NCBI RefSeq assembly: GCF_017357105.1 | Contig: NZ_CP071596.1 | Coordinates: 3,162,001 to 3,226,000 of the forward strand | From: Natronosalvus caseinilyticus | Lineage (GTDB): Archaea > Halobacteriota > Halobacteria > Halobacteriales > Natrialbaceae | DNA: 64,000 bases | Direction of reading: 5' to 3' | Shown: piece after piece, positions 45,042 through 54,274 of the stretch | Layout of the letters: each line of letters starts with the position of its first letter | Numbering within the stretch: the stretch's first letter is position 1 | Position numbers and translations under genes: made by a program | Notes under the pieces: model-generated | Told to the model about the DNA's origin: nothing | The model's database searches: none | The model's input: the letters and a program-made list of their open reading frames with translations, nothing else

Positions 45042-45806
45042 ATGGTCGCGCTCCGCGTCGCCGGGCTCGAGAAGTCGTTCGGCTCGGTGACCGCACTTTC
45101 GGGGATGGATTTCGCCGTCGAGTCGGGCGAACTCTTCGGCTTTCTCGGCCCTAACGGCGCCGGCAAGACGACGACGATCGGCATCCTCACGGGCCGACTC
45201 GCGCCCGACGCGGGCGAAGTGTCCGTGCTGGGGACCGATCCCACGACCGAGCCGGTCGAGACGCGCCGGCGGGTCGGAATCCTCCCCGAGCAACAGTCGC
45301 CGCCGAGCTTCCTGACGCCGCGCGAGTACTTCGAGTTTGTGGGCTCGATTCGCGGGCTCGAGCCCGAAACCGTTTCCGCCCGCGTCGACACCTGGGCCGA
45401 CCGCCTCGGCTTCGCGAGCAAACTCGAGACGCTGCATACCGATCTCTCGCGAGGCCAACAGCAAAAGGTCATGATCACGCAGGCGTTCCTCCACGGACCC
45501 GACCTCGTCTTCATCGACGAACCGCTCGTCAACCTCGACCCGCTCGTCCAGGAACGGGTGAAGGCGTTCCTGCTCGAGTACGTCGACCGCGGACACACGA
45601 TCTTCGTGTCGACGCACAACGTCGACGTCGCGGAAGCCATCTGCACTCGTGTCGGGTTCGTTGCCGACGGGACCTGCCGGATCGTCGAGACGACCCCCGA
45701 CGGTGGTGGACTTCGCGAGCAGTTCCTCGCGTACGTCGAGACGACCGACTCGGAGGACGTGCCGACGCTCGAGGACGAGGGCTCGAGTCCGGTGGCGCGC
45801 CAGTAG
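45042..45806 (+). CDS. ABC transporter ATPase (export type)
   Basis: A 254-residue ATPase of the ABC-2/NodI-like type. Walker A GPNGAGKTT is around residue 36, signature LSRGQQQK (Arg replacing the first Gly), Walker B LVFIDEPLVNLDP and switch His in VSTHN. It partners with the following permease gene, 103 bases downstream. Typical function is export or membrane remodelling; substrate unknown. Its permease is frameshifted, so the system may be non-functional in this strain. Confidence 0.9.
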   Translation: MVALRVAGLEKSFGSVTALSGMDFAVESGELFGFLGPNGAGKTTTIGILTGRLAPDAGEVSVLGTDPTTEPVETRRRVGILPEQQSPPSFLTPREYFEFVGSIRGLEPETVSARVDTWADRLGFASKLETLHTDLSRGQQQKVMITQAFLHGPDLVFIDEPLVNLDPLVQERVKAFLLEYVDRGHTIFVSTHNVDVAEAICTRVGFVADGTCRIVETTPDGGGLREQFLAYVETTDSEDVPTLEDEGSSPVARQ

Positions 45807-45810
45807 CCCT

Positions 45811-45905
45811 GCCCACGCACTCACGCGCTCACGCACTACCGTACTCACACCCACACCCGACCACACTCACGCACTCACACTCAACTACACTCACGCACTA
45901 CTGAA
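45811..45905. repeat. CACTCAC-type degenerate repeat
   Basis: The gap between the ATPase and permease genes is filled with CACTCAC, CGCACT and CACACC words for about 95 bases. There is no fixed repeat/spacer structure, so it is not a CRISPR array. It may have expanded by slippage. Confidence 0.6.
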
Positions 45906-45908
45906 CCA

Positions 45909-47340
45909 ATGACCGCGTCCCACGACTGGCTCGTCTTCCGCGCGCTCGCCCTCGAGGAGTGGCGACTCCACGCCCGTCTGTTCGGCGGCCGACGGTTCTA
46001 CGCCTTTCCACTCGTCGTCGCCGCCCTCGTCGTCGCCGGCGGGGTCGCCCTGCGCGAGACGGGCTACGCGACCGACTCGATCCTGGCCGGCGTCCACGTC
46101 GCGGCCCTCGCCTTCGGCCTCTACAGCGGCACCGCCGCCTTCGCCGGCTCGGACATGCTCGAGAACGTCATCGGCGACCTCTCCTTGCTCCTCTCGAGCG
46201 CGGACACCCTGCCGCTATCCCGGCGACGGTTGCTCGCACACTTCCTGCTGAAGGACGCCCTCTTCTACGGGGTGACGATGATTCTGCCGCTCTCGCTGGT
46301 GGTCGTCCCGCTCGAGGGGCTCTCGGTCTCGACGCCCTGGGGCGTCATCGGGCTCTGGCTCTCGCTGTGGTTCCTCTTCGCTGCCGGAATGACGGCGACG
46401 GGCACCCTCATCGCCCTTCGAACCCGAGGACTCTCGACCCGGGGCGGACTGCTCGGCGCCCTCGCAGTCGGCGGCGCGTGGTTGGTCGCGGGCCGCCCAC
46501 GCCCGTCCGTCTCCGTGACCGACCTCGTCCTGACCGGGGTGCCGCTCTGGCTAACTGTCTCCCTCGTCGCCGTGCTCGTCGTGACCGCCGCACTCTCCGT
46601 GCGAGTCTACGACCCCGCGTACGCGCGCCCGATGCGGACGCACCGCCAGCGCTTTCGTCCGCTCGAGTCCCTGCCCGGAAGCGACCCCCTCGTCGCGAAG
46701 ACGCTGCTCGACCTGGCGCGCTCGAGCGGCGGCGTCTGGAAGCCGCTCGTGTCGGTGGGAATCCTCCTTGGCCTCGTCGTCGTGCTCGTCGGGGTCGTTC
46801 GAGACGGCGTCGGGATCGAACCCGCGCTCGGCCCGTTCTTCGGGAGCGTGCTCGGCCTGTCGGCCTTCACGACCTACAACTGGCTGACCCAGTTCGACGC
46901 AGTCGAGTCCTACGCGGCCTACCCTGTCTCGGTCGCGGCAGTCTTTCGGGCGAAGCGAGTCGCCTTCTACCTCGTCGGCCTCCCGACGATGACGCTCGCC
47001 TACCTCGTCGCGCTCGCCTGGGCGCGACCGCCGCTTCTCGATGCCGTCGTCGGGTTCGTACTCCTCGTCGGCCTCGCGCTGTACTACTACGGCTTGACCG
47101 TCTTCGTCGCCGGCTTCGACCCCGAACGAGTTCCTCTTCGACGCGGTCCGGTTCGGCGCGTTCACCCTCGGTGTCGCCGTGGCGCTGGTGCCGACGCTCG
47201 TGATCGGGTTCGTCGCCGCGCCACTGACCACCGCCGTCGCGGCCGCACTGACCGTGATCGGCTGTATCGCCGGGGTTCTCGGGTGGCGGCTCGCCATCCG
47301 TTCGGAGCCGCGGTGGACGCGACGGTATCGCCGCGGGTGA
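45909..47340 (+). pseudogene. ABC transporter permease disrupted by a one-base insertion
   Basis: A membrane protein of about 477 residues if read through. It has nine or more hydrophobic segments and a start MTASHDWLVFRALALEEWRLHARL. In frame it runs smoothly to YYYGLTVFVAGFDP at about 47123, then becomes Arg/Pro-rich junk. Shifting by one base at 47124 restores NEFLFDAVRFGAFTLGVAVALVPTLVIGFVA and ends in RRYRRG with TGA at 47338-47340. The simplest reading is a single inserted G in CCCCGAACGAG. It is either a real mutation or a sequencing error; the continuation in good haloarchaeal composition favours recency. Confidence 0.85.
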
Positions 47341-47391
47341 CGATGACCCAAACCGACGGAGCAAAGACCATCGAATCGAAAGGATCGGCGA

Positions 47392-48786
47392 ATGCCCGCT
47401 CGCGTCCTCCAGTACTCCGACGTCGAAAACGCCTGCGACGAGCCCGCACGGATCGGTCGGCTCGCGACCGCCCTCCACCAGTACCGGGACGCGGACACGA
47501 TAGTCGTCGGGACCGGCGACAACACGGCACCCGGCGTGTTGCCGCTCGTGATGGAGGGAAGACAGGCCCTGGAATTTTACGACGCCGTCGACCCCGATCT
47601 CGAGACCTTCGGCAACCACGACTTCGATTTCGGCGTCGACGCGACCCGCGAGGTCGTTCGACGCTCCCCCCAGGCCTGGCTGAGCGCGAACGTGCAGCGC
47701 AACGGTGGGCCGTTCGGGTCGGACGTGGGCGTCCGGCCGTGGACCGTCCTCGAGCGAAACGAGACGCGGATCGGCTTCACGGGAGTGACGACGCCGCGGA
47801 CGGTGTCGCTGAACCCGGTGGCGACGGACATCGACGTTCACGACCCCGTCGAGACGGCGCGGGCGGCGATCGATTCCCTCCGCGACGAGGGGGTCGACTA
47901 CGTCGTTGTCTGTTCGCACCTCGGGCGGGGCGACGACGCCCTCGCTCGGCAGGTCGATGCCGACGTCGTCCTCGGCGGGCACGTCCCGAGCGCCCGGAAC
48001 GAGGTCGTCGAAGGGACGCTCCTCACGCGACCCGGCGACGGCGGGACGGCGATCGTAGACCTCTCGTTCGAACGCGACGGTCCGACCGCGACGATTCGGC
48101 GGACGACCGGACTCGAGCCGCACGTGGACGTGGTCCGGTCGTTCGAAGCCCTCCAGGCCGAGACGGGTCTCGACGACGTGATCGCCCGCGTCGACGAGCC
48201 GCTCGACCGGTCCGAGACGACGCTCTTTGGCGGCGAGGCCAAGCTCGGCAACTTCGTCACCGACGCCTACCGCTGGAAGACCGGGGCCGACGTCGCCATC
48301 CAGAACAGCGGTGGGCTCAGGACCGGGACGACGCTCTCGGGTGACGTCACGGTTGCCGACGTGATCAGCCTCGTCCCGTTCGAGGAACCCGTCGCCGTCG
48401 CCGAAGTCAGCGGCTCGACCCTCGAGGCCATCTTCGAGGGGAGTGCCGGACTCGACCTGGGCTTCGCCGAACCGGACTGGTGGCACGCCCAGGTGAGTGG
48501 CGCCGTCCTCGAGTGGGATCCGACGGATCACTCCGTTACGGTCGACAGCGTCGGCGGGGATCCCCTCGACCCTGACCAGCGTTACCGCGTGGCAACCTCC
48601 GATTACCTCTTTCACACCGACGACGAGTTTCCCGCGCTCGACCCGGCGGACCGCGTCGAACGAACCGAGGTTTGCCAGTACGACGTGCTGGTCGAATACG
48701 CCAGACGGCACGGCATCGACCCCGCTATCGAGGGGCGCGTGCGTCGACTCGAATCACGACTCGAGTCGAGCGAACGCACCGAGTGA
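47392..48786 (+). CDS. 5'-nucleotidase / 2',3'-cyclic phosphodiesterase family phosphoesterase
   Basis: A 464-residue UshA-like two-domain metallophosphatase. The N-terminal domain has QYSDVENA (in place of the usual DxH start), GTGDNTAPG, FGNHDFDFG, CSHLGRGDD and VVLGGHVPS metal motifs. The C-terminal domain has LGNFVTDAYRW, AIQNSGGLRTG and the substrate-stacking SGSTLEAIFE region. There is no signal peptide, so unlike bacterial UshA it seems cytoplasmic. It may salvage nucleotides. It follows the frameshifted permease by 51 bases. Confidence 0.9.
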   Translation: MPARVLQYSDVENACDEPARIGRLATALHQYRDADTIVVGTGDNTAPGVLPLVMEGRQALEFYDAVDPDLETFGNHDFDFGVDATREVVRRSPQAWLSANVQRNGGPFGSDVGVRPWTVLERNETRIGFTGVTTPRTVSLNPVATDIDVHDPVETARAAIDSLRDEGVDYVVVCSHLGRGDDALARQVDADVVLGGHVPSARNEVVEGTLLTRPGDGGTAIVDLSFERDGPTATIRRTTGLEPHVDVVRSFEALQAETGLDDVIARVDEPLDRSETTLFGGEAKLGNFVTDAYRWKTGADVAIQNSGGLRTGTTLSGDVTVADVISLVPFEEPVAVAEVSGSTLEAIFEGSAGLDLGFAEPDWWHAQVSGAVLEWDPTDHSVTVDSVGGDPLDPDQRYRVATSDYLFHTDDEFPALDPADRVERTEVCQYDVLVEYARRHGIDPAIEGRVRRLESRLESSERTE

Positions 48787-48821
48787 AACGTTTACCACTA
48801 CGGACCGCGTTTCCTCTCCTG

Positions 48822-49232
48822 ATGACACTGGTCGTGGTCCCCGTTCGGTACCCATTAACGAACAATTCTCGCCGCACGCTCGAGGAGGCCATCGAGGTCG
48901 CCAGGGAGCGGAACGCGGCTCTCTCGGTGCTGCACGTCAATCTCTATCAGAACGGAAAGACGGTGACGCGGACGGATCTGAAATCGGCTGTCGAGCGCCA
49001 GTTCGGCCGTCTAGAGAACACTCGATACGTCGTCCGATCGGGATTTCTCGTCGAAGAGACGATTCTCGACGAAGTCGCCGGCGAAGAGGCGGACGTCGTC
49101 GTCGTGGGCAGCAAGCAGGTGAGCCGCTGGCGACGCATCCTCGGACGGGTGATGGACAACCCCAACATCGAACGCTACCTCAAGAACCACCTCGAGTGCG
49201 AAGTGATTACAGTCGGGCAGGCAGTCGCGTAG
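48822..49232 (+). CDS. Universal stress protein family (UspA-like)
   Basis: A 136-residue UspA-like protein: MTLVVVPVRYPLT, then EAIEVARERNAALSVLHVNLYQ, ILDEVAGEEADVVVVGSKQVSRWRRILGR and CEVITVGQ. The ATP-binding glycine-rich loop usually GxxGxxx...GS is only partly kept (VVVGSKQVSRWRRILGRVMD), so nucleotide binding is not certain. The ATG at 48822 is preceded by ACGTTTACC 26-34 bases away. The longer frame upstream overlaps the nucleotidase gene and is not real. Confidence 0.85.
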   Translation: MTLVVVPVRYPLTNNSRRTLEEAIEVARERNAALSVLHVNLYQNGKTVTRTDLKSAVERQFGRLENTRYVVRSGFLVEETILDEVAGEEADVVVVGSKQVSRWRRILGRVMDNPNIERYLKNHLECEVITVGQAVA

Positions 49233-49372
49233 GCGGATTCGGGGACGCTTTTACGGCGAGAGTGTCAGTACGTTCACGGCCAGACTGTCGCCGCTCGGCA
49301 TCACTTCTGTAACCCGGCTCTGGACGGCTACCGGTCGGGACCGTAGTACGGACTCCAGGGGCCGCTCGAGAG

Positions 49373-50374
49373 CTATTCGTTCCCGCTTCCGTCCCCATCC
49401 CCGTCGGCGACCTGTTCGTGTTTTCGGCTCGTCGGCCGTGGCTCGAGCTCGCGGTCGACCTGTGCGACCCGGGCGGTACCGCTGGTCTCGTCGAAGACGT
49501 GATGGGTGTGTGGGTAGGCGAACTCGACACCCTCTTCGCTGAACCGGTCGCGGATCGCCCGATGGACTGCCGAGCGGACGACCGTAATCTTGTACGGGTG
49601 ATTCACCCAGTACCGGACCTGCAGGGTGACGCCGCTGTCGCCGTACTCGAGGACGTCACACGTCGGCGAGGCGGCGTACCGGGCGCTCCCGATGCGAATA
49701 TCCGGGCCGCCGGCGATCACGTTGTCGACGCCTCGTGTCGCTCGCTCGGAGACACGTATAGCCGTCTCGAGGTCGCTCTCGTAGGTAATTTCGAACGAGA
49801 CGGACAGCCGCGTCCGTTCGTCTTCGGCCGAGAAGTTGACGACGTCCCGGGCGTTGATCTCGGAGTTTGGGATGACGATGAACGTATTCTCGAGCGTGAA
49901 TATTTTCGTATAACGGATCGTGATGTCCTCGACGAACCCTCGATGGCCGCTGTCGGTGACCTCGATCATGTCGCCGATTTCGTAGGGTTGGTCCGAGAGG
50001 ACGAACAGGCCGTTGATCAGGCTGCCGACCAGCGGCGCGAGCACGATACCCACCATGGCCGAGATGACCGTCACCGGAAGCAGGATTTCGACGCCGGTCA
50101 GCCCGAGGATGTTGGCCGCGATCAGGACCGTGAACGCGATGACCGTGATTCGAACGGCCCGCAGGACCGTCCGTGTCACCGACGGCCGTTCGATCTTCTG
50201 GGCGATCGTTCGGCCGGTGAGGCGAACGACGACCTTCGAGAGGTACCAGCCGACGATCAGCACGAACGCGGCGAACGCCACGTCGACGACTCCGGGCGGA
50301 ACCCAGTCGGGAGCGAGTGACCGCAATCCCTCCTCGAGGGCCGTCTCGTTGCCACCCGTGGCGTTCTGCAGCAT
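49373..50374 (-). CDS. Small-conductance mechanosensitive channel (MscS family)
   Basis: Opens on membrane tension to release osmolytes in hypo-osmotic shock. The 333-residue protein has three hydrophobic segments, the pore-lining helix region LIAANILGLTGVEILLPVTVISAMVGIVLAPLVGSLINGLF, then the MscS beta domain with EIGDMIEVTDSGHRGFVEDITIRYTKI, TFIVIPNSEINARDVVN, and a C-terminal ferredoxin-like part. Start MLQNATGG at 50374 is supported by a TTAAC element about 30 bases upstream; the longer frame is not convincing. Confidence 0.9.
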   Translation of the reverse strand: MLQNATGGNETALEEGLRSLAPDWVPPGVVDVAFAAFVLIVGWYLSKVVVRLTGRTIAQKIERPSVTRTVLRAVRITVIAFTVLIAANILGLTGVEILLPVTVISAMVGIVLAPLVGSLINGLFVLSDQPYEIGDMIEVTDSGHRGFVEDITIRYTKIFTLENTFIVIPNSEINARDVVNFSAEDERTRLSVSFEITYESDLETAIRVSERATRGVDNVIAGGPDIRIGSARYAASPTCDVLEYGDSGVTLQVRYWVNHPYKITVVRSAVHRAIRDRFSEEGVEFAYPHTHHVFDETSGTARVAQVDRELEPRPTSRKHEQVADGDGDGSGNE

Positions 50375-50500
50375 ACCCTCACTGTCAGGGGCGTGGTGGT
50401 TAAGCGTTCTGAAGGGTTCGACGCCGGAGTACTCCGTTCTGGAATCAGGTGCTACTCGAAACATAAGAAATGTTTTAGCGGCCGCGTTCGATGAACGCGT

Positions 50501-51559
50501 ATGGCCACAGACGAACTGCGTTCGACGGTCGAACGCGTGGGCGATCGATTCAATCTCGGCGAGTACGAGATCGACGCCTACCTGACCGTCCTCGCACACG
50601 GACAGCTCACGGCGAGCGAGATCGCCGATCGAACCGACATCCCTCAGCCGCGCGTCTACGATACGGTACGCAGCCTGAGCGACCGCGGCCTGGTCGAACT
50701 CCGCGAATCCCGCCCGATGAAGATCGTCGCAATCGACCCCGGCGACGCGTTCGACGACGTCCAGGACGCCCTCGAGGAGATGGTCGACGAACTCGAGGCC
50801 CGGTACACCGCTCCGGCACGGGAGACCGAGGCCGTCTCCCTCGTGAAGTCGCGGTCGACGATCCTGCGTTACCTCGAGGAGATCATCGAGCAGGCCGAGT
50901 ACGAACTGGCGCTGTCGCTGACGCCCGACCTGCTAATCCGCTTCGAGGACCAGCTCCGGGCGGCGACGAGCGCCGACGTCAGCGTCGATCTGATCGTGAC
51001 GCCCGCCGTGGAGGCGCCCCTCCCCGCGGAGTTCGACTACGAGGTTGTGGCGACGACGGCGCGTGCGCGACGCGGGATCACGACCCCGGTCATCGCCGTC
51101 GCCGACGGCAACTACTCGATGTACGCGACCCAGGACGCCCTCCGGGACGACCAGGACCGCTACGGCGTTATCTTCAACCGCTCCGCACTCGGCTTCCTGG
51201 TGTCGGGCTTCTTCGGCACCGTGCTCTGGACGACCGCCGAGCAAACCCTGGGCGAGAACGGCAAAGGTCGTCCCTATCCTCGGAAGTACGCCTCCATCCG
51301 CCGCTGCGTCAAGGACCTCATCGAGGACGGCGGCGAGTTCTACGCCACTATCGAGGGGCGCGATGTCGAGCGCGGAGGCTCGCGGGTCGTTCGCGGCCAG
51401 GTCGTCGACGTCTCCTTCGAGATGAGCGAGGAGGTCGCCAGCCTGACCCTCGAGACCGACGACGGCTCCGTGAGTGTCGGCGGCCGGGTCGCCGCACTCG
51501 AGGACGTCGAGGCGCACGAGATTCACATCGGCCGCCAGGAACCGCCGACGCTCGAATAG
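50501..51559 (+). CDS. trmB: TrmB-family transcription regulator
   Basis: A 352-residue regulator with an N-terminal TrmB HTH ([51 protein letters not shown]), a coiled-coil/dimer segment and a sugar-sensing C-terminal domain ([25 protein letters not shown]). The length and layout match the TrmB of Halobacterium salinarum, a global regulator of glycolysis and gluconeogenesis. Identity with that exact orthologue is inferred. It is divergent from mscS. tpiA, a possible target, is in this window. Confidence 0.88.
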   Translation: MATDELRSTVERVGDRFNLGEYEIDAYLTVLAHGQLTASEIADRTDIPQPRVYDTVRSLSDRGLVELRESRPMKIVAIDPGDAFDDVQDALEEMVDELEARYTAPARETEAVSLVKSRSTILRYLEEIIEQAEYELALSLTPDLLIRFEDQLRAATSADVSVDLIVTPAVEAPLPAEFDYEVVATTARARRGITTPVIAVADGNYSMYATQDALRDDQDRYGVIFNRSALGFLVSGFFGTVLWTTAEQTLGENGKGRPYPRKYASIRRCVKDLIEDGGEFYATIEGRDVERGGSRVVRGQVVDVSFEMSEEVASLTLETDDGSVSVGGRVAALEDVEAHEIHIGRQEPPTLE

Positions 51560-51770
51560 TGCTGACGTGGTGGGTGCGTCGATGGGTACGTGAGGTGGTG
51601 GGTGCGTCGATGGGTACGTCAGTGGGTATGTAATGCGGTGGGCGTATCCAATCGAACGTCGAGTCAGCGAACGATGGGACACTCGAGGAGCGAGTCGGTA
51701 CCCGAACCGCGAACGCCGCCCTCGACGACCGAATGATAAAGGTTCTTGATGGAATTACCGACTAGCGGAT
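51560..51770. repeat. Tandem GGTGGGTGCGTCGATGGGTACGT repeat between trmB and the aminopeptidase
   Basis: Between 51567 and 51630 the phrase GTGGGTGCGTCGATGGGTAC occurs twice, with a third partial copy (GTGGGTATGTAATGCGGTGG). The rest of this 211-base gap holds the TATA-like ATGATAAAGGTT near 51732-51743, about 30 bases before the next ATG. Confidence 0.65.
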
Positions 51771-52862
51771 ATGGACCCACGCGTCCGCGAACACGCCGAA
51801 ATCATCGTCGACCACTCCGTCGACGTACAGAAAGGCGACAACGTCAGAATCAGCGCACCGCCGATCGCCCAGGACCTCGTCGTGGCGATCCACGAACTGC
51901 TCGGCGAGCGCGGCGCCCACCCGTCGCTCAGCGCGTCGAACAGCGCCGCCAGCCGCGCCTACCGGCGAGCCGTCGATCCCGAGGACCTCGAGTGTCCCAG
52001 CCACGTCCTCGCAGCCGCCGAGGAGACGGACGTCTTCATCTCGATCCGGGCCTCGGAGAACACCTACGAGACGAGCGACGTCGACCCCGAAGTCACCGCA
52101 GCGTTCGGGCAGGCCTACAAGCCAATCCAGGACGAGGTCATGGGAAAGCGCTGGGTCGGCACCCAGTACCCCGCGCCGGGGAACGCCCAGGACGCGGAGA
52201 TGAGCACCGAGGCCTACGAGGAGTTCGTCTGGGGCGCGATCACCAGAGACTGGGACGCCCAGCGGGAGTTCCAGCAGCAGCTGGTCGAGATCCTCGATCC
52301 CGCCGACGAGGTTCACATCGTGAGCGGCGACACGACGGACGTGACGATGTCAGTCGCCGGGAACCCGACGCTCAACGACTACGCGGAGAAGAACCTGCCC
52401 GGCGGCGAGGTGTTCACCGCGCCCGTCCCCGACAGCGTCGAGGGCGAGGTCCTCTTCGACAAGCCGCTGATGGCTCAAGGGCGAGAGATCACGGACGTGT
52501 ACCTCGAGTTCGAGGACGGCGAAGTGGTCTCCCACGCGGCCGAGAAGAACGAGGAGGTGCTCTCGACGGTGCTCGAGACCGACGACGGCGCCCGTCGGCT
52601 CGGCGAACTCGGCATCGGGATGAACCGTGACATCACCGAGTTCACCTACAACATGCTGTTCGACGAGAAGATGGGCGATACGGTCCACATGGCGATCGGT
52701 CGCGCCTACGAGGAGACGGTCGGTGAAGGCAACGAGCGAAACGACAGTTCCGTCCACATGGACATGATCGTCGACATGAACGAGGAGTCGTTCATCGAGG
52801 TGGATGGCGAGGTCGTACAGCGAGACGGGACGTTCGTGTTCGAGGACGAGTTCGAGGGCTGA
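51771..52862 (+). CDS. M29-family (AmpS/thermophilic) aminopeptidase
   Basis: Metal-dependent aminopeptidase of 363 residues, cytosolic. Family M29 landmarks: REHAEIIVDHSVDVQKGDNVRISA, HPSLSASNSAASRAY region, FDKPLMAQGREITDVYLEFEDGEVV, HMAIGRAYEETVGEGNERNDSSVHMDMIVD carrying the metal-binding His and Glu residues. It probably helps peptide turnover with the peptide importers. The final 16 codons plus stop are duplicated immediately downstream (52933-52986). Confidence 0.9.
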   Translation: MDPRVREHAEIIVDHSVDVQKGDNVRISAPPIAQDLVVAIHELLGERGAHPSLSASNSAASRAYRRAVDPEDLECPSHVLAAAEETDVFISIRASENTYETSDVDPEVTAAFGQAYKPIQDEVMGKRWVGTQYPAPGNAQDAEMSTEAYEEFVWGAITRDWDAQREFQQQLVEILDPADEVHIVSGDTTDVTMSVAGNPTLNDYAEKNLPGGEVFTAPVPDSVEGEVLFDKPLMAQGREITDVYLEFEDGEVVSHAAEKNEEVLSTVLETDDGARRLGELGIGMNRDITEFTYNMLFDEKMGDTVHMAIGRAYEETVGEGNERNDSSVHMDMIVDMNEESFIEVDGEVVQRDGTFVFEDEFEG

Positions 52863-52986
52863 ACAGCCGCTTTTTGGTCCAGCTTTTGCGAGCGAGTCGC
52901 GGGAGCGGCGAGCGAGACAAAAGGTGGGTGCAGGTCGTACAGCGAGACGGGACGTTCGTGTTCGAGGACGAGTTCGAGGGCTGAAC
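52811..52986 (+). repeat. 54-base duplication of the aminopeptidase 3' end
   Basis: Bases 52811-52864 recur identically at 52933-52986, offset 122. The copy includes the last codons (VVQRDGTFVFEDEFEG) and the stop. Sequence after both copies is similar but diverged (TTTTTGGTCCAGCTTTTGCG against TTTCTGGTCCAATTTTTGCG). A local 122-base tandem duplication is the simplest explanation. Confidence 0.9.
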
Positions 52987-53028
52987 GAACAATTTCTGGT
53001 CCAATTTTTGCGAACGAACCGCCACGGG

Positions 53029-53646
53029 CTACAGCCGACGCATGAACTCGGGCAAGATCCCGCGCTCTTCGGAGTCACCGCCCGTGGGCGCGGGTTCGGC
53101 GCCCAGATGGCCACTGCTCGAGTCATCGCTCGAGACGTCTGGTTCGGTCGCTGTTTCGTCCTCTGTACCCTTCTTACCTTCGTCAGTCGCGGCTACGGCC
53201 TCCTCGAACTCGTCTGACGAGTCCGGCCCGAAGTAGTACGGTTCGGTGGGCTCGAGGGTCGCCATCAACTGGAGATTGGCGTACCCGGCGATGACGAGCG
53301 CCAACGGAAAAACGACGTCCGGGAGCAGGATGACCAGGAAGACCGACAGCGGCGAGTAGACGAAGAAGGCGGCCACCCGGAACCAGTTGGCGACGTAGGC
53401 GTCGACCACGTAGGCGTAGAGGCCGTACGCGCCGATCACGACGCCGATGTCGAGGTAGAGACCGACCGGCATCCAGACCCCGCCCGCGATGACCGAGTGG
53501 GTGTAGAGGGCGATCGCTCCCGTCAGCACCGTCGCCCGGTTGACGTAGGTCTCGTCGAGGGCCATCCCGAAGACGAGGATACCCAGCTGTAACAGTGGCG
53601 CGGCGATCCACCACGGCAGCGATTCGAAGATGAGTCCAGAATACAC
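53029..53646 (-). CDS. Polytopic membrane protein with acidic tail
   Basis: A 205-residue protein with five hydrophobic segments in the first 135 residues (WWIAAPLLQLGILVFGMAL, VLTGAIALYTHSVIAGGVW, GVVIGAYGLYAYVVDAYVA, RVAAFFVYSPLSVFLVILLP, FPLALVIAGYANLQLMATL) and a 70-residue Ser/Glu/Asp tail. No family recognised. It ends about 40 bases past the duplicated aminopeptidase fragment, convergent to it. Confidence 0.75.
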   Translation of the reverse strand: MYSGLIFESLPWWIAAPLLQLGILVFGMALDETYVNRATVLTGAIALYTHSVIAGGVWMPVGLYLDIGVVIGAYGLYAYVVDAYVANWFRVAAFFVYSPLSVFLVILLPDVVFPLALVIAGYANLQLMATLEPTEPYYFGPDSSDEFEEAVAATDEGKKGTEDETATEPDVSSDDSSSGHLGAEPAPTGGDSEERGILPEFMRRL

Positions 53647-53829
53647 GTGGGTCTCCCTGTCGTCGTCCGAAGAGAGCCACGGAGGCCCCTAAAACGTTCG
53701 CGCCGTTTCGAGCGTCGATACGAGTCTCGAGTCTCGAATCCTGAATCTCGAGTCTCAGCTCTCCCGTTCGAGATGGAAGTGTCACACATCATATCGTTTC
53801 CGCAACAATAATGCTGTCGTAGCAGTGAG

Positions 53830-54228
53830 ATGGAAGGTATGGCAAAAGATACCGTCAGATATCCCGACGACGTCGTCGAAGCCATCGACAACCTCGTCGA
53901 CGACGGTATGTTCGAGAGCAAATCGGAGTTCTACCGGTTCTCCGCGGAGTACGTGCTGACCCTGATCAACCCGGACCACGAGGTCGAGACGTTCAACTTC
54001 GACGAGATCAAGAGCGAGTTGAATATCGACCGACCTGCTCGAACCGAGGAGGTGGGCGCAGACGGCGGGACGTTCTTCCTCGACGCGCTCATCACCGTCC
54101 GGAAGTACGGGCTTCGCGGGAACTACGAGGACGCCGAGGACTTCATCGACATGCACTACGAACCGACCGACCAGGAGTGTCTGGTTCTCGAGGAGGTACT
54201 CGGCACCTACCGGGAACGGTCGGGCTAA
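53830..54228 (+). CDS. Ribbon-helix-helix DNA-binding protein
   Basis: A 132-residue protein starting MEGMAKDTVRYPDDVVEAIDNLVDDGMFESKSEFYRFSAEYVLTLI, a CopG/MetJ-like ribbon-helix-helix (TVRYPDDVVEAID strand-helix, then SKSEFYRFSAEYVL). The other 80 residues are a conserved helical part with FFLDALITVRKYGLRGNYEDAEDFIDMHYEPTDQE. The haloarchaeal cell-division regulators CdrS/CdrL are also RHH proteins, but no ftsZ is adjacent and I do not claim identity. Start may be the ATG at 53839. An ACAATAATG element is about 25-33 bases upstream. Confidence 0.8.
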   Translation: MEGMAKDTVRYPDDVVEAIDNLVDDGMFESKSEFYRFSAEYVLTLINPDHEVETFNFDEIKSELNIDRPARTEEVGADGGTFFLDALITVRKYGLRGNYEDAEDFIDMHYEPTDQECLVLEEVLGTYRERSG

Positions 54229-54274
54229 GACCCGGAAGGACAGCCATTTACCCGCCGATTCCGTAGCGGGCGGT

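Noticed and set aside
45811-45905. CRISPR array in the CAC-rich gap
   Set aside because: Repeat words vary in length and there are no fixed-size unique spacers; no cas gene is nearby.
46867-48711. A 614-residue minus-strand frame opposite the nucleotidase and permease
   Set aside because: Antisense composition and no domain; the plus strand holds clear protein families.
53830-54228. Identity of the RHH protein with the cell-division regulator CdrS or CdrL
   Set aside because: The fold fits, but no ftsZ or division gene is adjacent, and the C-terminal half is not something I can match, so I name only the fold.
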